A DNA stretch of 64,000 nucleotides from Rhodococcus sp. G-MC3. Lineage in GTDB: Bacteria; Actinomycetota; Actinomycetes; Mycobacteriales; Mycobacteriaceae. A model generated the notes under the pieces. The model saw only the letters and a program-made list of their open reading frames with translations, was not told the origin of the DNA and searched no databases. The stretch is taken from NCBI RefSeq assembly GCF_030063335.1, contig NZ_JASISW010000008.1, positions 1 to 64,000 of the forward strand, given 5' to 3'. The position numbers and the translations under genes were made by a program. Positions 49,389-57,708 of this stretch are shown here, piece by piece; position 1 is the first letter of the stretch; the number at the start of each line of letters is the position of its first letter.

Positions 49389-50682
49389 CCGAGTATTCTT
49401 CTTCCTCGGCCCGATCGGGGTTGCGGCCCAACGCAAGTCCGATCAGCGTCAGGATTCCGACGAACGTCACATAGACCACGATCAATACCCAGCTGTCGGT
49501 CTTGTCGAGCAAGTACACGAAAATCAGCGGGGCCATGGCCCCGCCCAGTACTCCGGCGAGTGTGTAGGCGAGCGAGCTGCCGGTCGAACGAAGACGCACG
49601 GTGAACTGCTCGGTCACGAAGGCTGCCTGCGGGCCGTACATGAACGAGTGGAACGCGAGGCCGACCACGACGCCCAGAATCAGCAGCGGCAGAGAGCTTC
49701 CGCCGATGATCAGGAAGAAAATGGCGCTCCAGGCGACTCCGCCTACTGCGGCGACGGCATAGACCAGGCGACGGTTGATGCGGTCGGAGATGGCTCCGGC
49801 CAGGGGAATCAATCCCAACTGGAACGCCGAGCCGACAAGGATGGCGATCAGCACCTCGCTGCGTTCGAAGCCGAGTTTCTGTGTGCCGTAGGTGATCGAG
49901 AAGACCGTGAACAGCGCATAGATGACGTCAGGGGCGATACGGGAGAGGATCGCTGCGACAAGGGGTCGACGCTGCGTGGCGAATACCTCGCTGATCGGAG
50001 CCTCGGATCGATCCCCGCTCTCTTGCAAGGCCTTGAACACCGGGGTGTCCTCGAGCTTCAGTCGAATCCACAAGCCGAAGCCGACCAGAACTGCCGAGAA
50101 CAGGAAGGCGACGCGCCATCCCCAGGATTCGAACTGCTCCTCGGTGAGAGCGAGGGTGAGTCCGGCGAGGGCGCCGTTGGCCAGCAGGTTACCGGCGGGT
50201 GGCCCGATCTGAGCGGCGGATGACCAGAACCCGCGCTAGCGGGGGTTTCCGTACTCACTCGACAGCAGGACAGCACCGCCCCACTCGCCGCCGACGGCGA
50301 CGCCCTGGGCGAAACGCATCGCGACGAGGAGGATCGGCGCGGCGATCCCGATCGTGTCGTAGCCGGGAATGAGTCCGATGGCGAACGTTGTGACGCCGAT
50401 CAGCATCAGTGTGATGACGAGTAACTGCTTGCGGCCGATCACATCGCCGAGTCGGCCGAAGACGAATCCGCCGATCGGTCTAGCGATGTACCCGACCGCG
50501 TAGGTGGAGAAAGCGAGGAGCGTTCCGGTCAGTGGGTCGCTGTCGGGAAAGAAGATCAGCGGGAAGACCAGCGCGGCCGCCGCGGAGTACACGGCGAAGT
50601 CGTACCACTCCAACGCGGTGCCCGTCAGGCTCGCCGCGAACGCCTTGGCCAGGCCTTTCTTGTCGACTGTCTGCGCAGTCAT
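49360..50682 (-). pseudogene. MHS-family MFS transporter interrupted by an in-frame TAG
   Basis: The intact reading frame would give a roughly 440-residue metabolite:H+ symporter. The first part has 'SLTGTALEWYDFAVYSAAAA', motif A 'FGRLGDVIGRKQLLVITLML' and 'MRFAQGVAVGGEWGGAVLLS', then 'SEYGNPR' followed by TAG at 50236-50238. The frame resumes without a shift as 'RGFWSSAAQIGPPAGNLLAN' and continues through six more helices to 49360. Only one base separates it from a sense codon, so it is either a recent inactivation, a strain polymorphism or an error. ATG 50680-50682 follows GAAGGAG. It belongs to the GntR locus; the cargo is probably the amide or carboxylate substrate handled there. Confidence 0.85.
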
Positions 50683-50742
50683 GGCAGCTCCTTCATGTGT
50701 GCTGTGGGTCTCCGTTGCCATTGAACTGCGTCCATACTTGCT

Positions 50743-50759
50743 GTATACAAGACGTATGC
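50743..50759. promoter_or_regulatory. GntR operator, copy B
   Basis: GTATACAAGACGTATGC matches copy A (48734-48750) at 14 of 17 positions, including all of GTATACA and CGTATGC. It lies in the gap between the divergent transporter (start 50682) and DUF2848 (start 50810) genes. Confidence 0.65.
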
Positions 50760-50809
50760 GCAAGTGTTTCGGCGTATTGGAAACAATCAATTAACGAGAG
50801 GCCTTCACG

Positions 50810-51484
50810 ATGCTGACGTTCACGCTCCCCGACGGATCGACGGAGACTGTCGAGCCGCGCAATCTGCTCAACGCCGGGTACGCAGGCCGCAACCAGGACG
50901 ACGTGGCCCATCACATCGCAGAATTGGCAGAGCTCGGAGTTCCTGCACCCTCGGTCACCCCGGCGATGTACCCCATCTCGCCGTACCTGGCCCAGCAAAC
51001 TGATGCCGTCCACGTCCAACACGGCCGCACCTCCGGTGAAGCCGAATGGGCGCTGGTCATCCTCGGCGACACCGACGACGATGTGCTGCTGACCGTCGCG
51101 TGCGATCACACCGACCGCGAGCTCGAAGTTCACAGTGTTGCGTGGAGCAAGAACGCGTCACCGGACGTCCTGGGAACCAGTGCCTGGCGCTTGACGGACG
51201 TCGCGGACCGCATCGACGACATCACTCTGAACGCGTGGGTCGGGGACACCCCGATTCAGACGGGTTCACTGGGAGATCTGCTTGCACCGAAGTACTGGCT
51301 CGACGTCCTTCGCGAACGCGGTTTGTTCACACGCGGAACCGTCCTGCTCTCGGGCACAATTTCGATGCATCCCGGCGTCGACCAGTTCACCGACTCGTGG
51401 AAGGTCGAGATGCGCGATCCCGCAACCAGCAATGCTTTGACCTGCGAGTATCGCACAATTCTGATGCCTGCACCGATCGGCTGA
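50810..51484 (+). CDS. DUF2848 family protein
   Basis: This 224-residue soluble protein has 'PRNLLNAGYAGRNQDDVAHH' near the N-terminus, 'PSVTPAMYPISPYLAQQTDA', 'GEAEWALVILGDTDDDVLLT', 'VACDHTDRELEVHSVAWSKN' with conserved Asp-His, and 'LLSGTISMHPGVDQFTDSWK'. The family is distantly related to fumarylacetoacetate-hydrolase-fold enzymes and commonly travels with amide or acid catabolism genes. The ATG at 50810 has a modest GAGAGG ribosome site. Expression should be controlled by the GntR regulator via the operator 51 bp upstream. The reaction is not known. Confidence 0.85.
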   Translation: MLTFTLPDGSTETVEPRNLLNAGYAGRNQDDVAHHIAELAELGVPAPSVTPAMYPISPYLAQQTDAVHVQHGRTSGEAEWALVILGDTDDDVLLTVACDHTDRELEVHSVAWSKNASPDVLGTSAWRLTDVADRIDDITLNAWVGDTPIQTGSLGDLLAPKYWLDVLRERGLFTRGTVLLSGTISMHPGVDQFTDSWKVEMRDPATSNALTCEYRTILMPAPIG

Positions 51485-51508
51485 CCACTGCGACGTAAGG
51501 TACAGGGC

Positions 51509-51868
51509 GTGACGAAGCCAATTATCGAGTTCCAGGCAGGCCCCCCGCCCATCGATCTTGTGGTGGTGGATCTGGTCGAGGGAGACGGTGCAGAAGCTGT
51601 CCCCGGCGGCAATGTCGAGGTTCACTACGTCGGCGTCGAGTTCGACTCCGGAGAAGAATTCGACTCCTCGTGGAACCGGGGGGAGTCGATTCAGTTCCCT
51701 CTGCGCGGCCTCATCCAGGGCTGGCAGGACGGTATTCCGGGAATGAAGGTCGGCGGACGACGCCAGCTCACCATTCCGCCCGAGCTGGCCTACGGTCCAG
51801 CAGGTCAGGGTCACCGCCTTTCCGGCAAGACCCTTGTGTTCGTAATCGATCTGCTCGACGTCAAGTAG
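51509..51868 (+). CDS. FKBP-type peptidyl-prolyl cis-trans isomerase
   Basis: This 119-residue single-domain FKBP shows the full fold: 'GGNVEVHYVGVEFDSGEEFD', 'SSWNRGESIQFPLRGLIQGW', 'QDGIPGMKVGGRRQLTIPPE', 'LAYGPAGQGHRLSGKTLVFV' and 'IDLLDVK'. Active-site residues Tyr, Phe, Asp, Trp and the FPLRGLIQGW hydrophobic pocket are present. No signal peptide, so it is a cytosolic folding helper. GTG 51509 starts TKPIIEFQAG. It is close behind the DUF2848 gene (24 bp) but functionally unrelated. Confidence 0.95.
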   Translation: MTKPIIEFQAGPPPIDLVVVDLVEGDGAEAVPGGNVEVHYVGVEFDSGEEFDSSWNRGESIQFPLRGLIQGWQDGIPGMKVGGRRQLTIPPELAYGPAGQGHRLSGKTLVFVIDLLDVK

Positions 51869-51871
51869 CTT

Positions 51872-52894
51872 TCAGCTGATCGCCGGGACGGCGGCCCTGG
51901 CACGGGCTGCCTCCCTGGTGGCGCTCTCATTGCTCTTGCCCCCGCGTGAGCCGGCTAGTTTGACTGCGATGTGGTCGGCAACGGTGACCGGTTGGTACCG
52001 AATCTCTTCGCCCGGCTCGATGCACGACGGCACCGGCGCGACCGTCGCGCTCAGATCGCCGTCGTGAAAGAACGCTGCGGATCGGCGACGCACGATGTTG
52101 CCGTCGACGATCGGTGGCCGCACACGGTGCAGCGTCGACATCCAACGATCATTGGTGAGACGCGCGGTCAGGTCACCCAGATTTACCAGCAGCGCGTTGT
52201 CGGCAGGCGATACGTCGTGCCAGCGCAGATCGCTTCCCACCACCTGTAGTCCGGCCACCTGGTCCGCCCACAGCACGGTCACGAGTCCGTAATCGGTGTG
52301 CTCACCCATTCCGTCGAGTTCCCCGTCGAGTTCGATCTCACCCGGCGGCAGTGCGTAGTTGTTCATGCGGAAGGTGTCGAGCGAGTCCGTCGTGATGCGG
52401 TCGAAGAAATCGGGTGCCAATCCGAGGGCGTCGGCGAATATTCGCGTCAGTGTCCGTGCCACGCGGGCAGCATGCTCGAAATAGCGGTTCACCGCCTTCT
52501 TGAATCCCTCCACTTCAGGCCACACGTTGGCCACCCCGTCGCCCGTCCCGACGTTGAACGCCTCGAAGAAATCGTTCATACGCGTCGACGACTCCACCCC
52601 TAGGCTCAGGCTCAGTGATTCGCTCTTGGGCGCTGTGTAGCCGCGGTTCACGTCCGGCGGCATGATGTACATCGACTTTTCACCCGCATCCAACGCGAAG
52701 AAACCGTCGATTGCCGAGCGCAGCCCGACGAGGACGTCGTCGGGAATCCCGTGGCCCGTGACCGACATGAAACCTACCGCGCTGCAGGCGTAATCGAGAT
52801 CCGCCGCTACCGCGCGTCTTCGCTCCGCGGAGCCGCCGTCGACGTAGGGGGAAATGTCGATGACCGGAACGTCGAACTGGGACAGAGGCATCAT
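51872..52894 (-). CDS. 2-oxoglutarate/Fe(II) oxygenase (isopenicillin N synthase-like)
   Basis: This roughly 340-residue non-haem iron oxygenase opens with 'LSQFDVPVIDISPYVDGGSA' and 'VGFMSVTGHGIPDDVLVGL' (the DIOX_N domain). The Fe(II) facial triad is His and Asp in 'GMGEHTDYGLVTVLWADQVA' and distal His in 'MSTLHRVRPPIVDG'; the following 'RRRSAAFFHDGDL' holds the 2OG-binding Arg/Ser pair. Related enzymes hydroxylate or cyclise small molecules, and some make ethylene or modify gibberellins. ATG 52892-52894 or the next ATG (52889-52891) starts it. It ends 3 bp from the convergent FKBP gene. The substrate is unknown. Confidence 0.9.
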   Translation of the reverse strand: MMPLSQFDVPVIDISPYVDGGSAERRRAVAADLDYACSAVGFMSVTGHGIPDDVLVGLRSAIDGFFALDAGEKSMYIMPPDVNRGYTAPKSESLSLSLGVESSTRMNDFFEAFNVGTGDGVANVWPEVEGFKKAVNRYFEHAARVARTLTRIFADALGLAPDFFDRITTDSLDTFRMNNYALPPGEIELDGELDGMGEHTDYGLVTVLWADQVAGLQVVGSDLRWHDVSPADNALLVNLGDLTARLTNDRWMSTLHRVRPPIVDGNIVRRRSAAFFHDGDLSATVAPVPSCIEPGEEIRYQPVTVADHIAVKLAGSRGGKSNESATREAARARAAVPAIS

Positions 52895-52985
52895 TGGATT
52901 CTGGCAAAAATTGGGTCGCTCGTGGGTTTCTTCGATGTAAATATGCGCTTCGCGCCGGTGAGTGTTTGGTGACACCCCGCCGTAC

Positions 52986-54305
52986 TTAAACGCGCACGGG
53001 CGGCGCAGCCGCCTCGAGATCGAGCACCAACCGCGCACCACCGAGCGGGCTGTCGGTGAAGCGCGCCGAACCACCGTGCAGTTCGGCCTGCTGCTCGACG
53101 AGTGCCAACCCGAGGCCAGAGCCGCCCTTGGTCGCCGACGCTCCGCGGTAGAACCGCTCGAACACCGAATCGCGTTCGGCTTCCGGGATTCCGGTGCCGT
53201 CGTCGTCGACGGTGATCTTGACGCGTCCATCTCCACGAGAGATCGCGATCGCGACCTGGGTGGCGTTGCCGTGCCGCACAGCGTTGATGATCGCGTTGTC
53301 CAGGGCCAGTCGGAGTCCGGCCGGCAGTGCCGTCATAACGACGGACGGTTCCGAGTCGATGCGGACCGCGAGTTCGGGGTTCTGGCGCATGGCGTCCTGG
53401 GCGGCGACATCGCAGATCTCCACGACATCGACGTCCACACGGTCCTTCTCGCTCGACAGTTCGCCGGACGCGAGGCGTTCCAGCGCGGACAGCGTCGCCT
53501 CCACGCGTCCCTGCGTACGCTGCAGGTCCTCGAGGATTTCGAATCGCTGCGGCGGCTCCAGGTCGAGAGTGCGCAGAACTTCGATGTCGGTGCGCATAGC
53601 GGTGAGCGGAGTTCGAAGCTCGTGCGCCGATACGGCAGCGAAATCACGAGCAGTACCCAAGGCCTCGTTGGTGCGATCCTGGGCATCGTTGACTCGCTGA
53701 AGCATGTCGGCGATCGCGACGGCCAGCTCGTCCGCTTCTCGCACGCCGGTTCGGGTGTCGGGAGATTGTGGCGGGCGGGCGCTGACCTGGCGGGTCAACG
53801 TCACGAGCGGCTTGACGGCCCGGCCGCCGAAGATCCAGCCGAGTCCAGTCGACGCGGCGATCGCACCGAGGCCGCCGAATATCACCCACCGCTGCTGATC
53901 GTCGGTCACCTGCTGCGCCTCGATGGCAGGGACCCCGATGGAGATGACGATGTTCGTCGCCGACACAGCGTAAGAGGTGTACACGCGGAAAGTATTGCCG
54001 TCGACGTTGACGGTCTCGGAGCCCTCGGACAGCTCAGGAAGCTCCGTCGGCGTCGATGCGATCACGGTGTCCCCGGTGCGAATGGTCACCGCGAAGGCGC
54101 CGGAGCTGCCGAGTTGGCCCAGGAATAGCTCGAGACTTGCGGCGCTCGGAATCAGGACCTGGGATGCCGTCGTCAGACGCTCGTCGAGATTGTTCACGTT
54201 GTTGCGCGAGATGATGAGGGACGCCACCACACCGACGGTCAGCACCACGATGGTGGCGCCGAGTGCGGTGGCCACGGCGACTCGGGCGCGGAGCGAGAAC
54301 CTCAT
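52986..54305 (-). CDS. prrB: Sensor histidine kinase PrrB
   Basis: This 439-residue membrane kinase pairs with PrrA. TM1 is at about residues 10-35 (VATALGATIVVLTVGVVASL), followed by an external sensor of about 110 residues, TM2 (WVIFGGLGAIAASTGLGWIF), a HAMP linker, H-box 'DFAAVSAHELRTPLTAMRTD' (phospho-His), N-box 'LRLALDNAIINAVRHGNATQ', G1 'ITVDDDGTGIPEAERDSVFE' and G2 'KGGSGLGLALVEQQAELHGG'. ATG 54303-54305. It lies 37 bp downstream of prrA. M. tuberculosis PrrB (Rv0902c) responds during early intracellular growth and to nitrogen, redox and pH cues. It is the terminal gene of the pair. Confidence 0.93.
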   Translation of the reverse strand: MRFSLRARVAVATALGATIVVLTVGVVASLIISRNNVNNLDERLTTASQVLIPSAASLELFLGQLGSSGAFAVTIRTGDTVIASTPTELPELSEGSETVNVDGNTFRVYTSYAVSATNIVISIGVPAIEAQQVTDDQQRWVIFGGLGAIAASTGLGWIFGGRAVKPLVTLTRQVSARPPQSPDTRTGVREADELAVAIADMLQRVNDAQDRTNEALGTARDFAAVSAHELRTPLTAMRTDIEVLRTLDLEPPQRFEILEDLQRTQGRVEATLSALERLASGELSSEKDRVDVDVVEICDVAAQDAMRQNPELAVRIDSEPSVVMTALPAGLRLALDNAIINAVRHGNATQVAIAISRGDGRVKITVDDDGTGIPEAERDSVFERFYRGASATKGGSGLGLALVEQQAELHGGSARFTDSPLGGARLVLDLEAAAPPVRV

Positions 54306-54342
54306 CGCAGTCTCCTGAACGATGTGGTCCTGAACGCTGCGC

Positions 54343-55044
54343 TCATGAGGTGGTCCGCAGAACGAATCCGACGCCGCGGACGGTGTGGAGTACACGAGGT
54401 TCGCTGTCGACCTCCATTTTTCGACGCAAATAACCGACGAAGACGTCGACCACGTTGGTATCTGCGACGAAGTCGTATCCCCAAACGAGTTCGAGCAGAC
54501 GCTCGCGGGTGAGTACTACGCCGGAGTTGCGGGCAAGGACCGCAAGGAGTTCGAATTCGCGCTTGGTCAGATCCAGCTCGCGCTCGTGCACGTGGGCGCG
54601 ATAGCCGGGGATGTCGACGCGCAGGTTGCCGATGACCACGGCGGTGCCGCTGACGGGTGCGGGTGGCGTGGCGGTGCGCCGGCGCAGCATGGCGCGGATA
54701 CGCGCCACGAGCTCGGCGAGAACGAAGGGCTTGGTCAGGTAGTCGTCGGCGCCGGACTCGAGGCCGGAAATGCGCTCGTCGACCGAGCTGCGGGCGCTGA
54801 GGACGCAGATCGGGACGTCGTTGCCCATCGCACGGAGCGCCTTGACGACGCTGGCGCCGTCGAGGACCGGCATGTTGATGTCGAGGACGACGATGTCCGG
54901 AGACTGCTTCGAGACGACAGCAAGGGCTTGGCCGCCATCGACGGCGGTGATGACGGTGAACCCGGACAGTTGGAGTCCACGTTGCAGGGAAGCAAGGACG
55001 TCCGCGTCGTCGTCGACGACGAGAACTGTGGCAGTTTGGGGCAC
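54343..55044 (-). CDS. prrA: Response regulator PrrA (OmpR/PhoB type)
   Basis: This 233-residue regulator has receiver residues '[20 protein letters not shown]' (acidic pocket), phospho-Asp in '[20 protein letters not shown]', Ser/Thr in '[16 protein letters not shown]' and Lys in '[20 protein letters not shown]'. The winged-helix effector domain is '[20 protein letters not shown]', '[20 protein letters not shown]', '[20 protein letters not shown]'. It is nearly identical in these regions to my memory of M. tuberculosis PrrA (Rv0903c). It precedes prrB in a leftward operon. Confidence 0.95.
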   Translation of the reverse strand: MPQTATVLVVDDDADVLASLQRGLQLSGFTVITAVDGGQALAVVSKQSPDIVVLDINMPVLDGASVVKALRAMGNDVPICVLSARSSVDERISGLESGADDYLTKPFVLAELVARIRAMLRRRTATPPAPVSGTAVVIGNLRVDIPGYRAHVHERELDLTKREFELLAVLARNSGVVLTRERLLELVWGYDFVADTNVVDVFVGYLRRKMEVDSEPRVLHTVRGVGFVLRTTS

Positions 55045-55051
55045 ACCTTGA

Positions 55052-55264
55052 TTATGCTGCCCAAGCGTCCACGGTGCTCTGACGTTCCTCGGGCGATTTG
55101 GCGAAGAATTCTTCGAGCGCAGTGCGGCGGTCCTGATCGGCGTCGAGCGTCCAGGCGACCGCGGGGGCGTTCGCGTAGAGCTTGGCGTAGAAGGCCTCGA
55201 AGCTGCAGGTGCTGTTCACCAGAGATGCTGCTCCCGGAAAGATCGGGGTTGCTGTGTTTTTCAT
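55052..55264 (-). CDS. Small hypothetical protein upstream of prrA
   Basis: This 70-residue protein starts [20 protein letters not shown] and ends [16 protein letters not shown]. One Cys at residue 20; the second half is helical with aromatic residues ([20 protein letters not shown]). No signal or membrane segment is evident. It reads in the same direction as prrA, ending 7 bp before it, so it could be cotranscribed. The pattern of a Cys followed by [10 protein letters not shown]...[11 protein letters not shown] loosely recalls small hemophore-related proteins, but without an export signal I do not assign that. It is divergent from the photolyase gene. Confidence 0.6.
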   Translation of the reverse strand: MKNTATPIFPGAASLVNSTCSFEAFYAKLYANAPAVAWTLDADQDRRTALEEFFAKSPEERQSTVDAWAA

Positions 55265-55334
55265 GTTTCCCACGCTAGAAGCCGATGTTGGGCACGTGGT
55301 GAGGCATTTATGGGAGAACTGTGAGAATCCGGGT

Positions 55335-56678
55335 ATGACTCTCCGCATGACTGTGGTGTGGTTTCGACGTGACCTTCGAACCTCCGATCTCCCGACGCTT
55401 GATGCCGCCGCGGATTCGGACGGTCCTGCGCTCGGATTGTTCGTTCTCGACGACACCCTGCTGAAGGCGTCAGGCGGGCCGCGCCGGGATTTTCTGTATC
55501 GCAGTCTCGATGCGTTGGACGAGCAATTGGGTGGACGGCTTCTTGTGGTCAAGGGCGATCCGGAGACGGTGGTGCCGAAGGTGGCACAGGCCCTCGACAC
55601 CGACGAGGTGCACATCAGCGCTGATTACGGCCCCTACGGACGGGAACGCGACGAACGCGTCGGGAAGAAGGTGTCGCTGGTGGCAACCGGTTCGCCTTAC
55701 GCGGTTGCGCCCGGGCGGGTGACGAAGGACGACGGCGGTGCGTACAAGGTGTTCACGCCCTATTTTCGCCAGTGGATGGAACACGGGTGGCGCGGACCTG
55801 CCGATACGTCGGCGAAGACGGTGAAGTGGCTCGATCCTGCGGACGTCTCTGGCCTACCGAAACGGGTGAAGATCCCGACCGAAAAGGATGCGTCGGACGT
55901 GCCTGCGGGAGAGAAGGCGGCATCGGAGGCATGGAGCGAATTCCTCGAACATGTCGCGTCGTACGACGACGAACGCAACCGACCCGATCTCGACACCACC
56001 AGTCGGATGTCGGTGTACCTGAAGTACGGAAATATTCACCCGCGAACAATGCTGCGCGACCTCGGGAAACTGCGTAACGAAGGCGCTGCGTCCTATCGCC
56101 GCCAGATCGCCTGGCGAGACTTCTACGGGGACATACTGTTCCAGCGGCCGGACAGTGCGCGCGAGAACTATGTGAAGAAGTTCGACGGCATCGAACTCGA
56201 CACCGGTAAGCACGCCGAGGATCTCTTCGATGCGTGGAAGGAAGGCCGGACCGGATTCCCGATCGTCGATGCCGGTATGCGGCAGTTGAATTCGGAGAAG
56301 TGGATGCACAACCGCGTCCGGATGATCGTGGCGTCGTTTCTCGTCAAGGATCTGCACCTGCCATGGTGGTGGGGTGCGCGCTACTTCATGAATCGATTGG
56401 TCGACGGCGATCTCGCGAGCAACCAGCACGGATGGCAGTGGACCGCCGGAACCGGCACGGATGCGTCACCGTATTTCCGTGTGTTCAATCCGATCACGCA
56501 GGGTGAGAAATTCGATCCCACTGGAGATTACGTTCGACGGTGGGTACCCGAGCTCCGCGGGGAAGAAGGCAAAGCCGTGCACACCCTGAAGTTCGGTCGT
56601 CCCAAGGAATACCCGGACGCAATCGTTGACCACAAGCATGAACGCGAAGTGGCGATCGCGCGATTCAAGTCGCTCTAG
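55335..56678 (+). CDS. phrB: Deoxyribodipyrimidine photolyase
   Basis: This 447-residue class I CPD photolyase/cryptochrome-family protein repairs UV pyrimidine dimers using light, FADH- and an antenna chromophore. The N-terminal antenna domain has 'MTVVWFRRDLRTSDLPTLDA'. The FAD domain has 'TSRMSVYLKYGNIHPRTMLR', 'AASYRRQIAWRDFYGDILFQ', 'GFPIVDAGMRQLNSEKWMHN' (electron-transfer Trp/Asn region), 'RVRMIVASFLVKDLHLPWWW' and 'NQHGWQWTAGTGTDASPYFR'. ATG 55335 (TLRMTVVW) or ATG 55347. Monocistronic. All FAD-contact motifs look intact. Confidence 0.96.
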   Translation: MTLRMTVVWFRRDLRTSDLPTLDAAADSDGPALGLFVLDDTLLKASGGPRRDFLYRSLDALDEQLGGRLLVVKGDPETVVPKVAQALDTDEVHISADYGPYGRERDERVGKKVSLVATGSPYAVAPGRVTKDDGGAYKVFTPYFRQWMEHGWRGPADTSAKTVKWLDPADVSGLPKRVKIPTEKDASDVPAGEKAASEAWSEFLEHVASYDDERNRPDLDTTSRMSVYLKYGNIHPRTMLRDLGKLRNEGAASYRRQIAWRDFYGDILFQRPDSARENYVKKFDGIELDTGKHAEDLFDAWKEGRTGFPIVDAGMRQLNSEKWMHNRVRMIVASFLVKDLHLPWWWGARYFMNRLVDGDLASNQHGWQWTAGTGTDASPYFRVFNPITQGEKFDPTGDYVRRWVPELRGEEGKAVHTLKFGRPKEYPDAIVDHKHEREVAIARFKSL

Positions 56679-56708
56679 CGGCCGGACGGGAGCCTGCGGA
56701 ACAATCAT

Positions 56709-57626
56709 TCAACGCTTACGGGAGAGCCCGACGCCGACGAGGCAGATCGCGCCGCCGAGCACAGCGAGGACGTGCGGAATCTCGCCCAGCAGAAGCCAGC
56801 CCAGCAGAATCGTCAGCGGGGGAATGACATACGTGGTGATGCCGAGTCGGCCGGCATTCATCCGCGAGAGGGCGTAGGCCCAGGTGCTGAACGCCAGTGC
56901 GGTCGGGACGAGTCCGAGGTAGATCAGGCCGCCGGTCGCCTGCGTCGACGCCGTTCCCACGTCCTCGACGAGGGCGGGTGCAAACGGCAAGGTGCACAGT
57001 GCGCCGATCGCGCACGCCATCCAGGTCACCTGAAGGCCGGGAATGCCTCGGAGAACCGGTTTCTGACTCAACACTCCGATGGCGTACGTCACCGCCGAGA
57101 CCAGGCACAGGGCGATGCCCAGGAAATCGGCGTCGGTTTTCGTCGTGTCGGTGGTGGTCAGTGCGGTGACGAGGCCAACCATGACTGCGCCCGAGAACGC
57201 GATGGCGGCCCCGATGACGAGCCACTTGGGAAAGCCTTCGCCGAGAAGCAGTCCAGCGAAGATGGCTACCAGAATCGGCCCGATCTGGATCAACATCGAG
57301 GTGGTTCCGGCGTCGACACGCTGTTCGGCCGCATTGAGCGAGACGTTGTAGATCGCGAACCAGAACACCCCGATGCTGACGATCTGAATCCACTGCGTCC
57401 GGTTGGGGCGGACCCACATCTTCTTGGCGAGGAGGATCAGCCCGAGCACGGTGGTTCCGATCAGCAAACGCCCGAGTGCGAGCTGCCCGGCGCCGAACGA
57501 CGTACCGATACCGCGGATGGCAACGAAAGCCGAGGCCCAGGCCAGTACCGTCACCGTTACGGCGGCGAGTGCGCGCCAATCGACCGCAGGACGAACGGCC
57601 GGGGGACGGGGATCGACCTGTGTCAT
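56709..57626 (-). CDS. EamA/DMT-family transporter
   Basis: This 305-residue protein has two tandem EamA domains, ten membrane helices in all. The first starts 'VTVTVLAWASAFVAIRGIGT' and includes 'NAAEQRVDAGTTSMLIQIGP' and 'LLLGEGFPKWLVIGAAIAFS'. The second includes 'VSAVTYAIGVLSQKPVLRGI', 'YLGLVPTALAFSTWAYALSR', 'NAGRLGITTYVIPPLTILLG' and 'LLLGEIPHVLAVLGGAICLV'. Such RhaT/YdcZ-like carriers usually export metabolites or amino acids. ATG 57624-57626. It converges with the photolyase gene (30 bp apart). Confidence 0.93.
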   Translation of the reverse strand: MTQVDPRPPAVRPAVDWRALAAVTVTVLAWASAFVAIRGIGTSFGAGQLALGRLLIGTTVLGLILLAKKMWVRPNRTQWIQIVSIGVFWFAIYNVSLNAAEQRVDAGTTSMLIQIGPILVAIFAGLLLGEGFPKWLVIGAAIAFSGAVMVGLVTALTTTDTTKTDADFLGIALCLVSAVTYAIGVLSQKPVLRGIPGLQVTWMACAIGALCTLPFAPALVEDVGTASTQATGGLIYLGLVPTALAFSTWAYALSRMNAGRLGITTYVIPPLTILLGWLLLGEIPHVLAVLGGAICLVGVGLSRKR

Positions 57627-57708
57627 ACCGATGACGTTATCCGGCGCACGGCCGTTCGGGCGCGCGGTTTTCGGACATCGTTCCTCGTTTTACTGCCCAG
57701 TGGTGCCG

